DNA of 36,099 bases from assembly GCA_049697115.1 (NCBI GenBank), contig JBAVVD010000089.1:1-36099 (forward strand). The letters run 5' to 3'. The notes beneath the pieces are model-generated. The model was given only the letters and a program-made list of their open reading frames with translations, made no database searches and had not been told where the DNA came from. The position numbers were made by a program, and so were the translations under genes. Shown here in pieces: positions 25,598 to 35,645 of this stretch (positions within the stretch are counted from its first letter, which is position 1; each line of letters opens with the position of its first letter). This DNA comes from JBAVVD01 sp049697115 (GTDB lineage: Bacteria > Acidobacteriota > Aminicenantia > Aminicenantales > UBA4085).

Positions 25598-26845
25598 ATG
25601 ATTTTTCCAAAAAAAGTTTTGGGGGTGTCATTTGGCGTCATTGTTTTCGGGCTGCTCATCTATTTTCTTTATATAAAGAAAGAAGGAAATCGTCTTGAGA
25701 ATGAAACCGCTCAAGCTCCGTCAAATTCCGCCGCAAGCGCCTTGGAAAAAGCTGAGGCAGTGTCCCTTCCTGTGAAGGCTGTCTCTATCCGGAGAGGCGA
25801 ACTCATTGTCCGGCTGAAGTCTCCTGGGGAGGCTTTTACAGAGAAAAGAATAGTGGTGAAAGCGGAAATCGAGAGTGTCATCAAGAGCCTGAACGTCGGA
25901 GAAGGAACGCATGTCCGGACAGGAGAGGTTCTGGTCGAACTGGAAGACCTCGAATACAGGCTGAGGCTGGAGAAACAGGAGGCGCTGCGCCTGAAATATC
26001 TTTCAGAGCTGTTCCTGGAGAAACAGTTTGCCTCGCCGGAAAAAGAATTGAGCGCGACAGCCCTGGAAAAACTCGACAGAGCAAAGGAAAGTTACGAGGA
26101 AAAAAGAAAGCTTTTCCAGAAAGGACTTCTTTCCAGAGAGGAATTGGAAAGGTCATCAAAAGACTATGAGCTGACGCTGATCGAGGCCGGTCGAAAAAAG
26201 GAAGAAATCATGGCGGCGTCCAAAGGGCTGACCCAGGCCGAAATTGACCTTCAGATTGCCCGGATGGAACTGGAAAAGACAAAAGTCAAAGCTCCATTTC
26301 CTGGAATCATCACCGGAATAAATGTTTCTGTCGATGAACATATTGAGAGAGGAAGAGAGCTCTTCACACTGGTCAACATCAGCCGGATTAAGGTCAAGGC
26401 CAGGGTATTGGAAAGCGAAGTGGGCAAGATTCAGGTCGGCAGGGGAGTGGATCTGAGATTCAGCGCCTATCCGGAGAAAGTCTTCAAGGGATGGGTGGTG
26501 GCCGTAAGCCCTATCATCAATCCTGAAGACAAGACCTGTGCGGTCCATGTCGCTGTCAATAATCCTGAGGAGGCGATCAAGCCGGGGATGCATGCGGAGG
26601 TCGAGATTGCCGCCGATATTTATGAGAACAGGCTGCTTGTGCCCCAGGAAGCGGTCCTGGTTCGGGGCGGACGGAAGCTCGTTTTTGTTGTCGAGGGAGA
26701 CCTGGCCAAATGGCGCTATGTCGAAACAGGCGTGGAAAATGAGGAATGTGTGGAAGTCCTGGACGGCGTGAACGAGGGGGAACTGGTTATCACAGATGGA
26801 CATATGACTCTGGCTCATGACGCACGCGTCCGAGTTGTGGAATAG
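25598..26845 (+). CDS. RND efflux periplasmic adaptor (membrane fusion protein)
   Basis: This 415-residue adaptor would link RND pumps to an outer-membrane channel. An N-terminal hydrophobic anchor spans about residues 6-25. A split lipoyl domain follows (VVKAEIESVIKSLNVGEGTHVRTGEVLVELED, only its ends quoted: VVKAEIESVIK and GEVLVELED). A long helical hairpin lies at about 125-215, then the second lipoyl half VKAPFPGIITGINV, a beta-barrel, and a membrane-proximal domain with LVPQEAVLV. No Cys lipobox is seen. It is the first gene of an adaptor-pump-pump operon; gggagaa precedes the ATG. Confidence 0.94.
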   Translation: MIFPKKVLGVSFGVIVFGLLIYFLYIKKEGNRLENETAQAPSNSAASALEKAEAVSLPVKAVSIRRGELIVRLKSPGEAFTEKRIVVKAEIESVIKSLNVGEGTHVRTGEVLVELEDLEYRLRLEKQEALRLKYLSELFLEKQFASPEKELSATALEKLDRAKESYEEKRKLFQKGLLSREELERSSKDYELTLIEAGRKKEEIMAASKGLTQAEIDLQIARMELEKTKVKAPFPGIITGINVSVDEHIERGRELFTLVNISRIKVKARVLESEVGKIQVGRGVDLRFSAYPEKVFKGWVVAVSPIINPEDKTCAVHVAVNNPEEAIKPGMHAEVEIAADIYENRLLVPQEAVLVRGGRKLVFVVEGDLAKWRYVETGVENEECVEVLDGVNEGELVITDGHMTLAHDARVRVVE

Positions 26846-26890
26846 CCTTGGTTTATCGGTAATTCTGGGATCAGGAAAAAAGTTGAAGTT

Positions 26891-29800
26891 ATGAAGCTGA
26901 CTCGCCTTTCCATCGACAGGCCGGTGACAACAGCTATGTTTTTTCTGGCCGTCGTTCTCTTCGGATTTGTATCGCTTCGTGAATTGAGCGTCGACCTGCT
27001 GCCGGACATTAACACCCCTAAGCTTTCGGTCCTGACGCAGTATCCCGGCGTCGCGCCTGAAGAGATTGAAAAATTGATCACCATGCCGCTGGAATCCGCC
27101 GTCAGCCAGATTCCAGGAATGCGGCGCGTTGAATCCATATCCAGGGAAGGGATTTCTTATCTGACATTGGAATTGACATGGGGAACAGACATGGATTTCA
27201 CCCTGCTCCATTTGAAGGAGAAGATCGACAGCGTCCGGGAAGCGCTTCCGGAGGACACTGAAGATCCGACAATTATCACTCTGAACCCGCAGAGCCAGCC
27301 CGTCATGGTCCTGGCTGTTTTCGGGGAAAGAGGACTTCTGGAGCTCAAGGAATTTGCCGAAGAACTGATCAAACCGCGTCTGGAGCAGATCGAAGGGATC
27401 GGCTCGGCAGAAATCACCGGCGGAGTTGAGAGGGAGATCCAGGTGGACATCAATCCCGATCTTCTTTCCCTTTACGGATTTACCATCGATCAGGTGGCTT
27501 CCAGAATCAACGCGTTTAACCAGAATCTGCAGGGAGGGACGATCCGCAAAGGCCTATTTAAATACGCCATCCGCGTGGTCGGAGAATTTGAGTCCCTGAG
27601 CGAAGTTGAAGAAATGAGCCTGAAGATCACAGAGAACAAAGGGATCATCCGGCTCAAAGATATTGCCCGGGTCAGGGATTCTCTGAAAGAACGGGAGGGG
27701 ATGACGCGGCTGAACAGGAAGGAAAGCATCGGTATTCTCGTCCGGAAAGAATCCGGCGCGAATACTGTAAAAGTCACTAGAATAGCGAGGAACTTGATCG
27801 GGCAGATTCAAAAAGAGAATCCCCGGATTCGCGTCCAGATTGTGTCCGAGCAAGCCAAATACATCGAGCAGGCCATTTCCTCGGTTGTGACGTCCTTAAT
27901 ACTGGGAGGGATACTGGCGTTTCTGGTCCTGGTTCTTTTTCTTCAGGAACTGAGGACTCCTCTAATCATCTCAGCAGTCATTCCCATCTCTGTCATTGGC
28001 ACGTTCAATCTGCTCTATTACCGTCATATCACCCTCAACATTATGTCCCTGGGAGGCCTGGCTCTGGGCGTGGGGATGCTCGTGGACGCTTCGATCGTTG
28101 TCTCGGAGAATATTTTCCGTCACAAAAGCCTTGGAAAAAGCCTTCCGGAAGCCGCTTATACCGGGACCAAAGAAGTGGGGATGGCGGTGGCCGCGACGGT
28201 CTTTACGACCATCGCTGTTTTCCTTCCCGTGATTTATGTTCACGGCGTGGCCGGGCAATTGTTCAAAGACCAGGCCCTGACCGTGACCTTCTCCCTCCTT
28301 TCCTCGCTTTTCATCTCCCTGACGCTTCTTCCCATGCTCGAATCCCGTCAGTTTGATTTCCAGAAAGTCGAGACAAAATTCCCCGGAAAAAATCCATCCG
28401 CGCAGAAGGAGACCGCAGGAAAGAAAAGAAAATTCAAATATTTGGTCCTTCCTATCAAAGGAATTCACTGGCTTCTCTATGCCGTTCCCAAAGGCATCTT
28501 TTTTGTCGCGAATGTGATCCTGAGTTTTTTCCTCCAGCTTTTTTTATGGATCGTCCATTATCTGAGCCTGCCATTCAGGCCTGCGGTTAAAACCGTCTTC
28601 AAAGTCTTCAATTTTGCATACAAAGGGTTTTCCAGGCGCTACGAGCAGTTTCTCATGTGGAGCCTGAACAACAAGGTCCGGGTCATAGCCGGCGCCATGG
28701 TCTTTTTTGGAGGGACTATTCTTCTGGGAACTCAGATTCGGCGCGAGCTGATGCCAAAAGTCGAGGCGGCATCGTTCGAACTATTTTTGAGAACTCCCGA
28801 GAACTATTCCCTTGAGCAGACATCCGATGTGGTGGGTTTAGTGGAGAACTTCCTGGCCGGGCAAAAAGATGTCGCACTGACATTTTCTCAAACCGGTATT
28901 GTCAGCGGCATGGAGGGCCTGAATCCGGAGATATCACTGAACTCCGGCCAAATCCATGTCCGGGTGAAAAATCCGGACCGGATGGAGCCTGTGCTGGAGA
29001 TTTTGAGACAAAGACTCGCCAGCATTCCTGATCTTCATTACTCCCTCCTCAAAGAGCAGTCCACGCTGGCTCAGTTTTTGGCCTTTTCGACGGCTGAGAT
29101 AGGCCTGAGGATCAAAGGCGATGACCTGATCCGGCTGGAAGCAATTTCGGAGAAGCTGGCCGGGAAGCTGAAGGATGTCCGAGGAATTGCCGATTTGGAC
29201 ACAAACATCGGAGAAGGAAAGACGGAATTCCTGATACAAATAAAGAAAGACGCCCTGGGAAAATACCCGAATATTTCTTCGGCGGATATCGGTAATTTTA
29301 TCGTCCATGCCGTCCGGGGGAGGTTGGCCTCCCAGTATAACGAGCTGGAGAAAAAATATGATATTCTGGTCCGGCTGGAAGAAAAAGGGAGAGAAAATAT
29401 AGACGCACTGCTCAATGCGCACTTTCCTTATCAGGGAGTTCTGATCCCTTTACGGGAGCTCGTCACCCGTGAGGTTGTCCGGGGCCCCAAAGAGATCCGG
29501 AGGGAGAATCAGCAGAGGGAAGTTCTGCTCACGGCCAACCTTCACGGGACAAAAATCAGCCAGGTCGTTCCGGCCGTCCAAAAAATAATTGCCGGACTTT
29601 CCCTTCCCTCCAATTACAGAATTGTTTTCAGCGGGGAAGCGGAAGAGATGAGACGGTCTTTCCGGAGCCTTATTCTGGCCTTCCTTCTGGCAATTGGACT
29701 CACGTATATGATCATGGCGGCCCAGTTTGAAAGCCTCCTTCATCCGTTCCTGATTCTGTTCACGCTGCCCATGGGCGTTTCCGGATCGATCCTGGCCCTG

Positions 29801-30163
29801 CTCGTTACCGGAAAAACGGTCAATGTCATCTCTGTCATCGGAGCCGTCGTCCTGGTCGGGATTGTCGTCAATGATGCCATCGTGAAAATTGACTGCACCA
29901 ATCAGCTCCGGAAAGCGGGCCTGGGGCTCAGAGAGGCGGTAGTCGAGGCCAGCCATATCCGTCTGAGGCCGATTCTCATGACCACGGTCACAACCATTTT
30001 CGGGCTTTTGCCCATGGCCGTCGGCATCGGGAAAGGATCTGAGCTGCAGCAGCCGCTGGCCATCGTAGTGATTGGAGGCCTGATAGTATCCACATTTCTG
30101 ACGTTAATTCTGATCCCTGTGATTTATGAATGGACAGAGAACTGGAAAGCCAAAAAAAGTTAA
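26891..30163 (+). CDS. RND-family efflux permease, first of a tandem pair, with an extra cytoplasmic insert
   Basis: Inner-membrane proton-driven exporter of 1090 residues with the usual duplicated layout: TM1, porter domain, TM2-6, TM7, porter domain, TM8-12. The N-terminus begins with a typical RND start (KLTRLSIDRPVTTAMFFL). The TM4 relay Asp399 is in GMLVDASIVV; only one Asp is present where AcrB has two. In TM10, GIVVNDAIVKID replaces the region holding AcrB Lys940. About residues 495-585 contain an insert with a basic linker and hydrophobic stretches (GIFFVANVILSFFLQLFLWI) not found in AcrB. It follows the adaptor by 45 bp and precedes a second pump by 68 bp. Substrate is unknown. The ribosome-binding site is weak. 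Confidence 0.95.
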   Translation: MKLTRLSIDRPVTTAMFFLAVVLFGFVSLRELSVDLLPDINTPKLSVLTQYPGVAPEEIEKLITMPLESAVSQIPGMRRVESISREGISYLTLELTWGTDMDFTLLHLKEKIDSVREALPEDTEDPTIITLNPQSQPVMVLAVFGERGLLELKEFAEELIKPRLEQIEGIGSAEITGGVEREIQVDINPDLLSLYGFTIDQVASRINAFNQNLQGGTIRKGLFKYAIRVVGEFESLSEVEEMSLKITENKGIIRLKDIARVRDSLKEREGMTRLNRKESIGILVRKESGANTVKVTRIARNLIGQIQKENPRIRVQIVSEQAKYIEQAISSVVTSLILGGILAFLVLVLFLQELRTPLIISAVIPISVIGTFNLLYYRHITLNIMSLGGLALGVGMLVDASIVVSENIFRHKSLGKSLPEAAYTGTKEVGMAVAATVFTTIAVFLPVIYVHGVAGQLFKDQALTVTFSLLSSLFISLTLLPMLESRQFDFQKVETKFPGKNPSAQKETAGKKRKFKYLVLPIKGIHWLLYAVPKGIFFVANVILSFFLQLFLWIVHYLSLPFRPAVKTVFKVFNFAYKGFSRRYEQFLMWSLNNKVRVIAGAMVFFGGTILLGTQIRRELMPKVEAASFELFLRTPENYSLEQTSDVVGLVENFLAGQKDVALTFSQTGIVSGMEGLNPEISLNSGQIHVRVKNPDRMEPVLEILRQRLASIPDLHYSLLKEQSTLAQFLAFSTAEIGLRIKGDDLIRLEAISEKLAGKLKDVRGIADLDTNIGEGKTEFLIQIKKDALGKYPNISSADIGNFIVHAVRGRLASQYNELEKKYDILVRLEEKGRENIDALLNAHFPYQGVLIPLRELVTREVVRGPKEIRRENQQREVLLTANLHGTKISQVVPAVQKIIAGLSLPSNYRIVFSGEAEEMRRSFRSLILAFLLAIGLTYMIMAAQFESLLHPFLILFTLPMGVSGSILALLVTGKTVNVISVIGAVVLVGIVVNDAIVKIDCTNQLRKAGLGLREAVVEASHIRLRPILMTTVTTIFGLLPMAVGIGKGSELQQPLAIVVIGGLIVSTFLTLILIPVIYEWTENWKAKKS

Positions 30164-30231
30164 AATTCCCTGAAAGAAAGGGGATCAAAGATAGTCCATG
30201 TAACCTGTTCACGTCCGATCCATTTTGAACC

Positions 30232-33200
30232 ATGAAGATATTTATTGAAAGGCCTGTGGCGACGGCCATGTGTTTTCTGGCCCTGCTTGTCCTTGGAATT
30301 TACTCTTTTCTCCACACTCCTCTCGAACTTGCTCCCAAGGAAGACTTTCCACAGGTGGACATTCAGGCGGAATGGTATGGAGTTCCTCCGGAGACCATCC
30401 AGACACGGGTCACCTCTGTTCTGGAAGAAGTGTGCGCTTCGGTCAAAAGAGTGAAAAAAATCACTTCTGAATCCGGTATCGGAAGGGCGCGGATCACGCT
30501 CGAATTTGATGCCAAAGCCAACATGGAATTCGCCCTCCTGGCTTTGAGAGAGGAATTGGCCAAGGCCAGACGGAAGCTTCCCTATGGCGTCCAGCCGGTC
30601 GTCTTTCCCTATGTCCCTGAGGATTTCCGGGTCAGCCCGTTTCTCAGCTATACGGTCTCGGGCGATTATCCCCTCCAGAAATTGAGAGAAATCGTCAAAG
30701 ACAAAGTCGAATTCGGACTTGGCTCTGTGAAGGGCATTTCCCGTGTGGAAGTGAGCGGCGGGTCCGATCCTGAAATTAGAATCATTCTCGACAAAAAGAA
30801 ATTAAAGGCATTTGGGATCCATCCCTTCCAGGTAACCCTCGCCCTCCACGACCGCGCCCGCACATACCCAACAGGAAAAGTCAAAAAAGGAACTCAGGAA
30901 TATCTTCTGAAGGTCTCCGATGTCGTCCATGGACTTGCGGAGATGGGGGAGACCATTGTGGCTTATTCCGGCCGCCGTCCGGTTTATTTAAAAGATTTGG
31001 CCCGGATTATTCCGGCTTACGGCGATGTCCATGCCATCAACAGGATCAATGGAAAGCCCACGGTCAACCTGAGTATCGCCAAAGAAAAAGGGGAAAATAC
31101 TCTCCAGGTGGCCCGTGCGGTGAAGACAAAGCTTGCGCACATTCAAAAAGAATTGCCGCCGGACTTAATTTTTACTCTCGGGAATGATGAAAGCGGGGAA
31201 ATCCATAAGAATTTAAACAGCCTTTACCTTCTGGCAGGTTTGATCATTCTCGTGATTTTTGCCTTGATATTTGGCATTTTGAGAAGGGTAAAACCGGCGC
31301 TTTTAATTCTCTCTTCAATCGCTTTTTCCATGGTCATCACATTTAACCTCATCTATGTCTTTAAAATTTCGCTGAACATGCTGACTCTCGGAGCGCTGGC
31401 CCTGGGATTCGGCACTTTTGTGGACAACTCCATCGTCGTTTTTGAGAACATCCTCCGTCTTCGGGAAAAGGGTGTTCCGCCGCTGCAAGCGGCCGTTCAG
31501 GCTCCCCGAGAGGTTTTTATCGCCGTCCTGGCCTCGACGCTGACCACCATGAGTGTATTTTTATGTTTCCCCTATTTCCAGGGACGCTTGAAAATTTATT
31601 ATCTGCCTCTGGCTTTTATCATCTCCTCGGCCCTTGCCGCATCATTCCTGGTCTCTTTTTCTTTAATCCCCGCGTTGAGCCCCAAACTGGTAAAGAGGAG
31701 CCAAGAAAGGCCAAAGGGAAAAATGTTCCGCTTCTATGATCAAATTCTCCGGAGAATCCTCCGACATCCGCTGGAGATCATTCTCATTCTCGCGGCCATG
31801 CTCTACGGGAGCTACAAATGGTTCAAATCCGAAGTGACCATTGGAACTTTTTTCCCCTGGTATTCCAAAAATATCCTGTATGTCTCTGTCGGCATGCCTC
31901 CGGGAGCGGACATTGCCACAACAGACGAAGTGATCCGAAAGTTCGAGGAGAAAGTGCTTGAGGCCGATTATGCCAAGGAGATGGATTCTTTTATTTCTTC
32001 GGAAAGGGCAAATATTCGAATCTCTTTCCCTCCTTCCGTGGAAAATTCCTTTCATCCCTATCTGCTCAAAGAAGAACTGATCCGGCTGGCCACCCAGTTT
32101 GCCGGAATCACCATTGGCGTCTCCGGATTTGACCCTCAGTTCTATTATTCCCCTATGGACGCCGGTACATATTACAGCTCACGCATTAAGTTAAACGGAT
32201 ACAACTTGAAAAAGCTCAGAGAGATCACCGCCGGTCTTGAGAAGACTTTAAGGAGAAATCCGAGGATCAAAGAGGTCCGGATCGTCTCCAGCCAATACGG
32301 CTGGTGGAGAGGTGACTCTTATGAGAATATTCTTAAGCTGAATAAGGAATCCATGAGAAAATACAGCATTGATCCTCAATACCTCTATTTCCATCTTCAG
32401 ACTCTCCTTGAAGGACGGTTCGGAACTCTGCAGCGGGTCAAAATAGGAGGCCGGGAAGTCGCTCTGAACATTAAATTTCCAGAAGCGGAGGCCATGGATT
32501 TGCAGGGCCTTCTCGACTCTCTGATCAGGACCCAGAGCGGTGAGTATCTGAGAGTCAGAGAGATTGCTTCTCTGACAGAAAAACCGATCGCCGGTTCCAT
32601 AGACCGGGAGAATCAGCAGTTTCAGCAGACCGTTATGTGGGAATTCCGGGGACCGCAAAAGGCCGAGGAAAAATACAAAAATGCCGTTTTTAACAGCCTC
32701 CACGTGCCGCCCGGCTTTTCCGCCAGCCTGGAAGAAACATGGCTGATGACCGGAGAAGAAAAGGGCCAGATCAAGTTCGCTGTCGTTTTCTCTCTGATCA
32801 TCATTTTCATGATTCTGGCCAGCCTCTATGAGTCGTTCATCCATCCCTTTGTCGTCATGCTGGCCGTCCCTCTGGCGCTCATCGGCGTTTTTGTGGCCTT
32901 TGTGATCGCCGACTATCCTTTTGATTCCAGGGCCTATATCGGAGTCATCCTTCTCGGCGGTATCGTTGTCAACAACGCCATCCTCCTTGTGGACCACATC
33001 AACCTCAAGAGGAAACAAGGATTTGAGCTTTTGGAAGCGGTTGTCCAGGGGGCGAGGGAGAGAGTCCGGCCCATTTTTATGACCACAAGCACCACTGTCT
33101 TCGGCATGCTGCCCATGCTCCTCCTTCAAGGAGAGGCCGGGAAAAGGCAGATATGGTCGACCTTTGCCCTGGTGAATGTGGGGGGGCTTGTGAGCTCCAC

Positions 33201-33309
33201 GTTCTTTGTTCTTATCGTCATTCCCATCTTTTATTTCTACGGGGATCGGATCCGCTTCTGGGCGCACAGGAAGTTCATGGAACTGCAGTCGGCCTGTAAA
33301 AAATTTTAA
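30232..33309 (+). CDS. RND-family efflux permease, second of a tandem pair
   Basis: Second inner-membrane RND pump, 1025 residues, with normal topology. The start KIFIERPVATAMCFLALLVLG is TM1 (quoted in part: KIFIERPVATAM). The TM4 relay is Asp398 in GTFVDNSIVV. The TM10 motif is GIVVNNAILLVD. The sequence differs strongly from its neighbour and lacks the large insert after TM6. Two unlike pumps behind one adaptor recall the MdtABC heterotrimer, so the pair may assemble together. No outer-membrane TolC-like gene lies in the window. The ATG lacks a good ribosome-binding site; 177 bp after the stop hold no gene. Confidence 0.95.
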   Translation: MKIFIERPVATAMCFLALLVLGIYSFLHTPLELAPKEDFPQVDIQAEWYGVPPETIQTRVTSVLEEVCASVKRVKKITSESGIGRARITLEFDAKANMEFALLALREELAKARRKLPYGVQPVVFPYVPEDFRVSPFLSYTVSGDYPLQKLREIVKDKVEFGLGSVKGISRVEVSGGSDPEIRIILDKKKLKAFGIHPFQVTLALHDRARTYPTGKVKKGTQEYLLKVSDVVHGLAEMGETIVAYSGRRPVYLKDLARIIPAYGDVHAINRINGKPTVNLSIAKEKGENTLQVARAVKTKLAHIQKELPPDLIFTLGNDESGEIHKNLNSLYLLAGLIILVIFALIFGILRRVKPALLILSSIAFSMVITFNLIYVFKISLNMLTLGALALGFGTFVDNSIVVFENILRLREKGVPPLQAAVQAPREVFIAVLASTLTTMSVFLCFPYFQGRLKIYYLPLAFIISSALAASFLVSFSLIPALSPKLVKRSQERPKGKMFRFYDQILRRILRHPLEIILILAAMLYGSYKWFKSEVTIGTFFPWYSKNILYVSVGMPPGADIATTDEVIRKFEEKVLEADYAKEMDSFISSERANIRISFPPSVENSFHPYLLKEELIRLATQFAGITIGVSGFDPQFYYSPMDAGTYYSSRIKLNGYNLKKLREITAGLEKTLRRNPRIKEVRIVSSQYGWWRGDSYENILKLNKESMRKYSIDPQYLYFHLQTLLEGRFGTLQRVKIGGREVALNIKFPEAEAMDLQGLLDSLIRTQSGEYLRVREIASLTEKPIAGSIDRENQQFQQTVMWEFRGPQKAEEKYKNAVFNSLHVPPGFSASLEETWLMTGEEKGQIKFAVVFSLIIIFMILASLYESFIHPFVVMLAVPLALIGVFVAFVIADYPFDSRAYIGVILLGGIVVNNAILLVDHINLKRKQGFELLEAVVQGARERVRPIFMTTSTTVFGMLPMLLLQGEAGKRQIWSTFALVNVGGLVSSTFFVLIVIPIFYFYGDRIRFWAHRKFMELQSACKKF

Positions 33310-33486
33310 AAAGCAAAAATCTGGAGACACACACCGGTTTTAAACATGCCCGATATGTTCCTGGAAGCACATCCAAATCCGTGAATACGGAAAGGCTAGG
33401 AGTATGCGGTGAAGAAGGTCGCGTATGAAGGAGGATTTTTTTGATTTCCGATCTTTTTTTTGATAATTTATACGGCAGAGGAAAAG

Positions 33487-34569
33487 ATGGCTTCATATAC
33501 GATTTCAGACGTCGAAAAAAGAATTCATAATTTCCCCCGGATTCAATTGATTCCTCTGCCGACTCCTTTCTACAAGCTGGAAAATCTCTCGCGTGAACTC
33601 GGCGGGCCCGAAATCTTCATAAAGAGGGATGATCTCACAGGCCTGGCCTTTGGCGGAAATAAGTCACGGAAGCTGGAGTTCATTATTCCCGATGTTCTGC
33701 AAAAAAAGGCAGACGTCCTGATCACCTGGGCCAGCCTCCAGTCCAATTGGTGCCTGCAAACCGCGGCCGCGGCCAGAAAATACGGAATCAAGCCCATCCT
33801 TATTCTTTTTAAAACCAGTGAGCTTCCCGATGAATTTGACGGAAACCTTCTCCTGGACTACATCCTGGGAGCGGATATCCGGATTAAAGAAGGGGACAAA
33901 GGAAAAACCGTGGGACACAAAGAAGCTCTAGCGGCTGTGGAAGAGGTGATCCATGAAGTCCGGCAAACAGGTCATACGCCCTATGTCGTGGCTGTGGGAG
34001 GTTCCATGCCTATGGGGTCCATGGATTTGCCGCTCGGGGCCATCAGTTATGTCAATGCTTTCCAGGAAATGCTGGAACAGGCGGAGGCTCTGGGTATTGA
34101 TGTCCACTATGTCATCCATGCCACAGGCTCAGGAGCCACCCAGGCCGGACTGGCTGTGGGAGCAAAGGCTTTAAAACCAAAAACGAAAGTTCTTGGAATC
34201 AGCGTCTCCGATGAAAAAACATCGTTTACCCAAGAAGTGCTGGCCATTGCCCGCTCCACGGAACGAGCCCTTGATCTGGAGACGAACATTCAGGAGAAGG
34301 ATGTCTTTGTTTTTGACGGGTATATCCGAGACGGCTACGGCATCGTCAACCGCGATGTGGCTGAAGTCGTTCGGCAGGTGTTTGTCAGGGAAGGGATCGT
34401 CCTGGACCCGGTCTATACCGCCAAAGCCATGATCGGGCTTATAGACTTGATCCAGAAGGGCCATTTCAGGAAAGAAGATAAGATTGTCTTTTTTCACACC
34501 GGAGGAACGCCGGCTCTGTTCCCGAACAAGCACCGGCTGGTCGAATTATTGAAGAACGAAATCCGGTAG
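33487..34569 (+). CDS. PLP-dependent D-cysteine desulfhydrase / ACC deaminase-family enzyme
   Basis: Cytosolic fold-type II PLP enzyme of 360 residues. The cofactor Lys59 lies in FGGNKSRKLEF, and the phosphate loop is the Gly/Ser-rich HATGSGATQAG. The C-terminal FFHTGGTPALF is typical of the D-cysteine desulfhydrase/ACC deaminase group. In that group the substrate-facing motif is usually QSNH; here it is QSNW (85-88), so the substrate may differ from D-cysteine or ACC. The start at 33487 has gaggaaaag in front; an ATG at 33460 would add nine residues without support. A 57-bp gap leads to a second fold-type II enzyme on the same strand, suggesting a small amino-acid degradation operon. Confidence 0.88.
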   Translation: MASYTISDVEKRIHNFPRIQLIPLPTPFYKLENLSRELGGPEIFIKRDDLTGLAFGGNKSRKLEFIIPDVLQKKADVLITWASLQSNWCLQTAAAARKYGIKPILILFKTSELPDEFDGNLLLDYILGADIRIKEGDKGKTVGHKEALAAVEEVIHEVRQTGHTPYVVAVGGSMPMGSMDLPLGAISYVNAFQEMLEQAEALGIDVHYVIHATGSGATQAGLAVGAKALKPKTKVLGISVSDEKTSFTQEVLAIARSTERALDLETNIQEKDVFVFDGYIRDGYGIVNRDVAEVVRQVFVREGIVLDPVYTAKAMIGLIDLIQKGHFRKEDKIVFFHTGGTPALFPNKHRLVELLKNEIR

Positions 34570-34626
34570 ATCCGGAGCGAGAGTTTCTGGGATGTCCCAT
34601 GAAGACATCGAGGAGAGTGGAAAGTC

Positions 34627-35592
34627 ATGTGTGAATGGCCTTCGTTCAGAGACATTTTGGAAGCCAGGAATATCATTAAAGATTATCTTCCAAGGACGCC
34701 CCTGTATACGTATCCGGCATTGAACGAGCTCCTGGGTGCAGAAGTCCTCATCAAACACGAAAATCACATGCCCACCGGCGTCTTTAAGGCCAGGGGAGGG
34801 ATCAACCTCATTTATCATCTTTCCCCGGATGAAAAAGCCAGAGGCGTCATCACGGCGTCCACTGGAAATCATGCCCAGTCCATCGCCTATGCGTCAAAGC
34901 TCTTCGGTGTGCGGGCCACGATCGTCATGCCGGAAAAAGCCAATCCGGTCAAAGTGAAGGCCGTCCGGGGATTCGGAGCTGAAGTCATTTTTTCCGGAAG
35001 AATCTTTGACGAATCAAAAGATTATGCCGAGAAATTGGCCGTCACAAAGGGAGCCCGCTATATTCACGCGGCCAACGAGCCGCACATTATTTCCGGTGTG
35101 GCCACGTATGCACTCGAAATTTTTGAAGACTGTCCGGATCTGAATATCATTATTGTCCCTGTCGGCGGCGGAAGCGGAGCCGCAGGCTGCTGCCTGGTGA
35201 AAGAGACTGTAAATCCTGGAGTCCAAATTATCGCTGTCCAGGCGGAACAGGCGCCGGCGGCCTATCTTTCCTGGAAGAATCAAAAGATCGTCATGGATAA
35301 AATGGAAACCCGGGCGGAAGGCCTGGCTACTATGACCGGATATGCTCTTCCCCAGGAAATCCTATGGAAATATCTCAACGATTTTATTCTTGTCTCTGAA
35401 GAGGAGATGGAGCAGGCTGTCCGGATCTATCTGGAACTGGTCAGGAACCTGACCGAAGAGGCCGGAGCCTCCCCTCTGGCCGCGGCATTAAAAATCAAAG
35501 ACAGGCTTCAGGGCAAGAAAGTGGTGCTCATCCTCTCTGGGGGAAATATCTCACAGGAAAGGCTGCGGACGATCCTCTCCTCAAAAAGATAG
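34627..35592 (+). CDS. Threonine/serine dehydratase-like PLP enzyme
   Basis: Cytosolic fold-type II PLP lyase, 321 residues, the size of catabolic (unregulated) threonine or serine dehydratases, without an ACT domain. The cofactor Lys54 lies in PTGVFKARGG (usual form TGSFKxRG), ASTGNHAQSIAYA surrounds the cofactor ring, and PVGGGSGAAG binds the phosphate. EAGASP and LILSGGN near the C-terminus complete the family pattern. Threonine, serine or hydroxyaspartate-type substrates are possible; the Val before Phe-Lys and the Ser in the glycine loop are slight departures. It follows the D-cysteine desulfhydrase-like gene and has gaggagagtgg as ribosome-binding site. Confidence 0.9.
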   Translation: MCEWPSFRDILEARNIIKDYLPRTPLYTYPALNELLGAEVLIKHENHMPTGVFKARGGINLIYHLSPDEKARGVITASTGNHAQSIAYASKLFGVRATIVMPEKANPVKVKAVRGFGAEVIFSGRIFDESKDYAEKLAVTKGARYIHAANEPHIISGVATYALEIFEDCPDLNIIIVPVGGGSGAAGCCLVKETVNPGVQIIAVQAEQAPAAYLSWKNQKIVMDKMETRAEGLATMTGYALPQEILWKYLNDFILVSEEEMEQAVRIYLELVRNLTEEAGASPLAAALKIKDRLQGKKVVLILSGGNISQERLRTILSSKR

Positions 35593-35645
35593 AAATCCTT
35601 CTCTCTTTCACCTTCCAATTCGTAAATACTTCAACTTCAGGAGAT

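Noticed and set aside
32248..33330. A 360-codon minus-strand frame opposite the second RND pump
   Set aside because: Low-complexity charged antisense translation of conserved transmembrane sequence.
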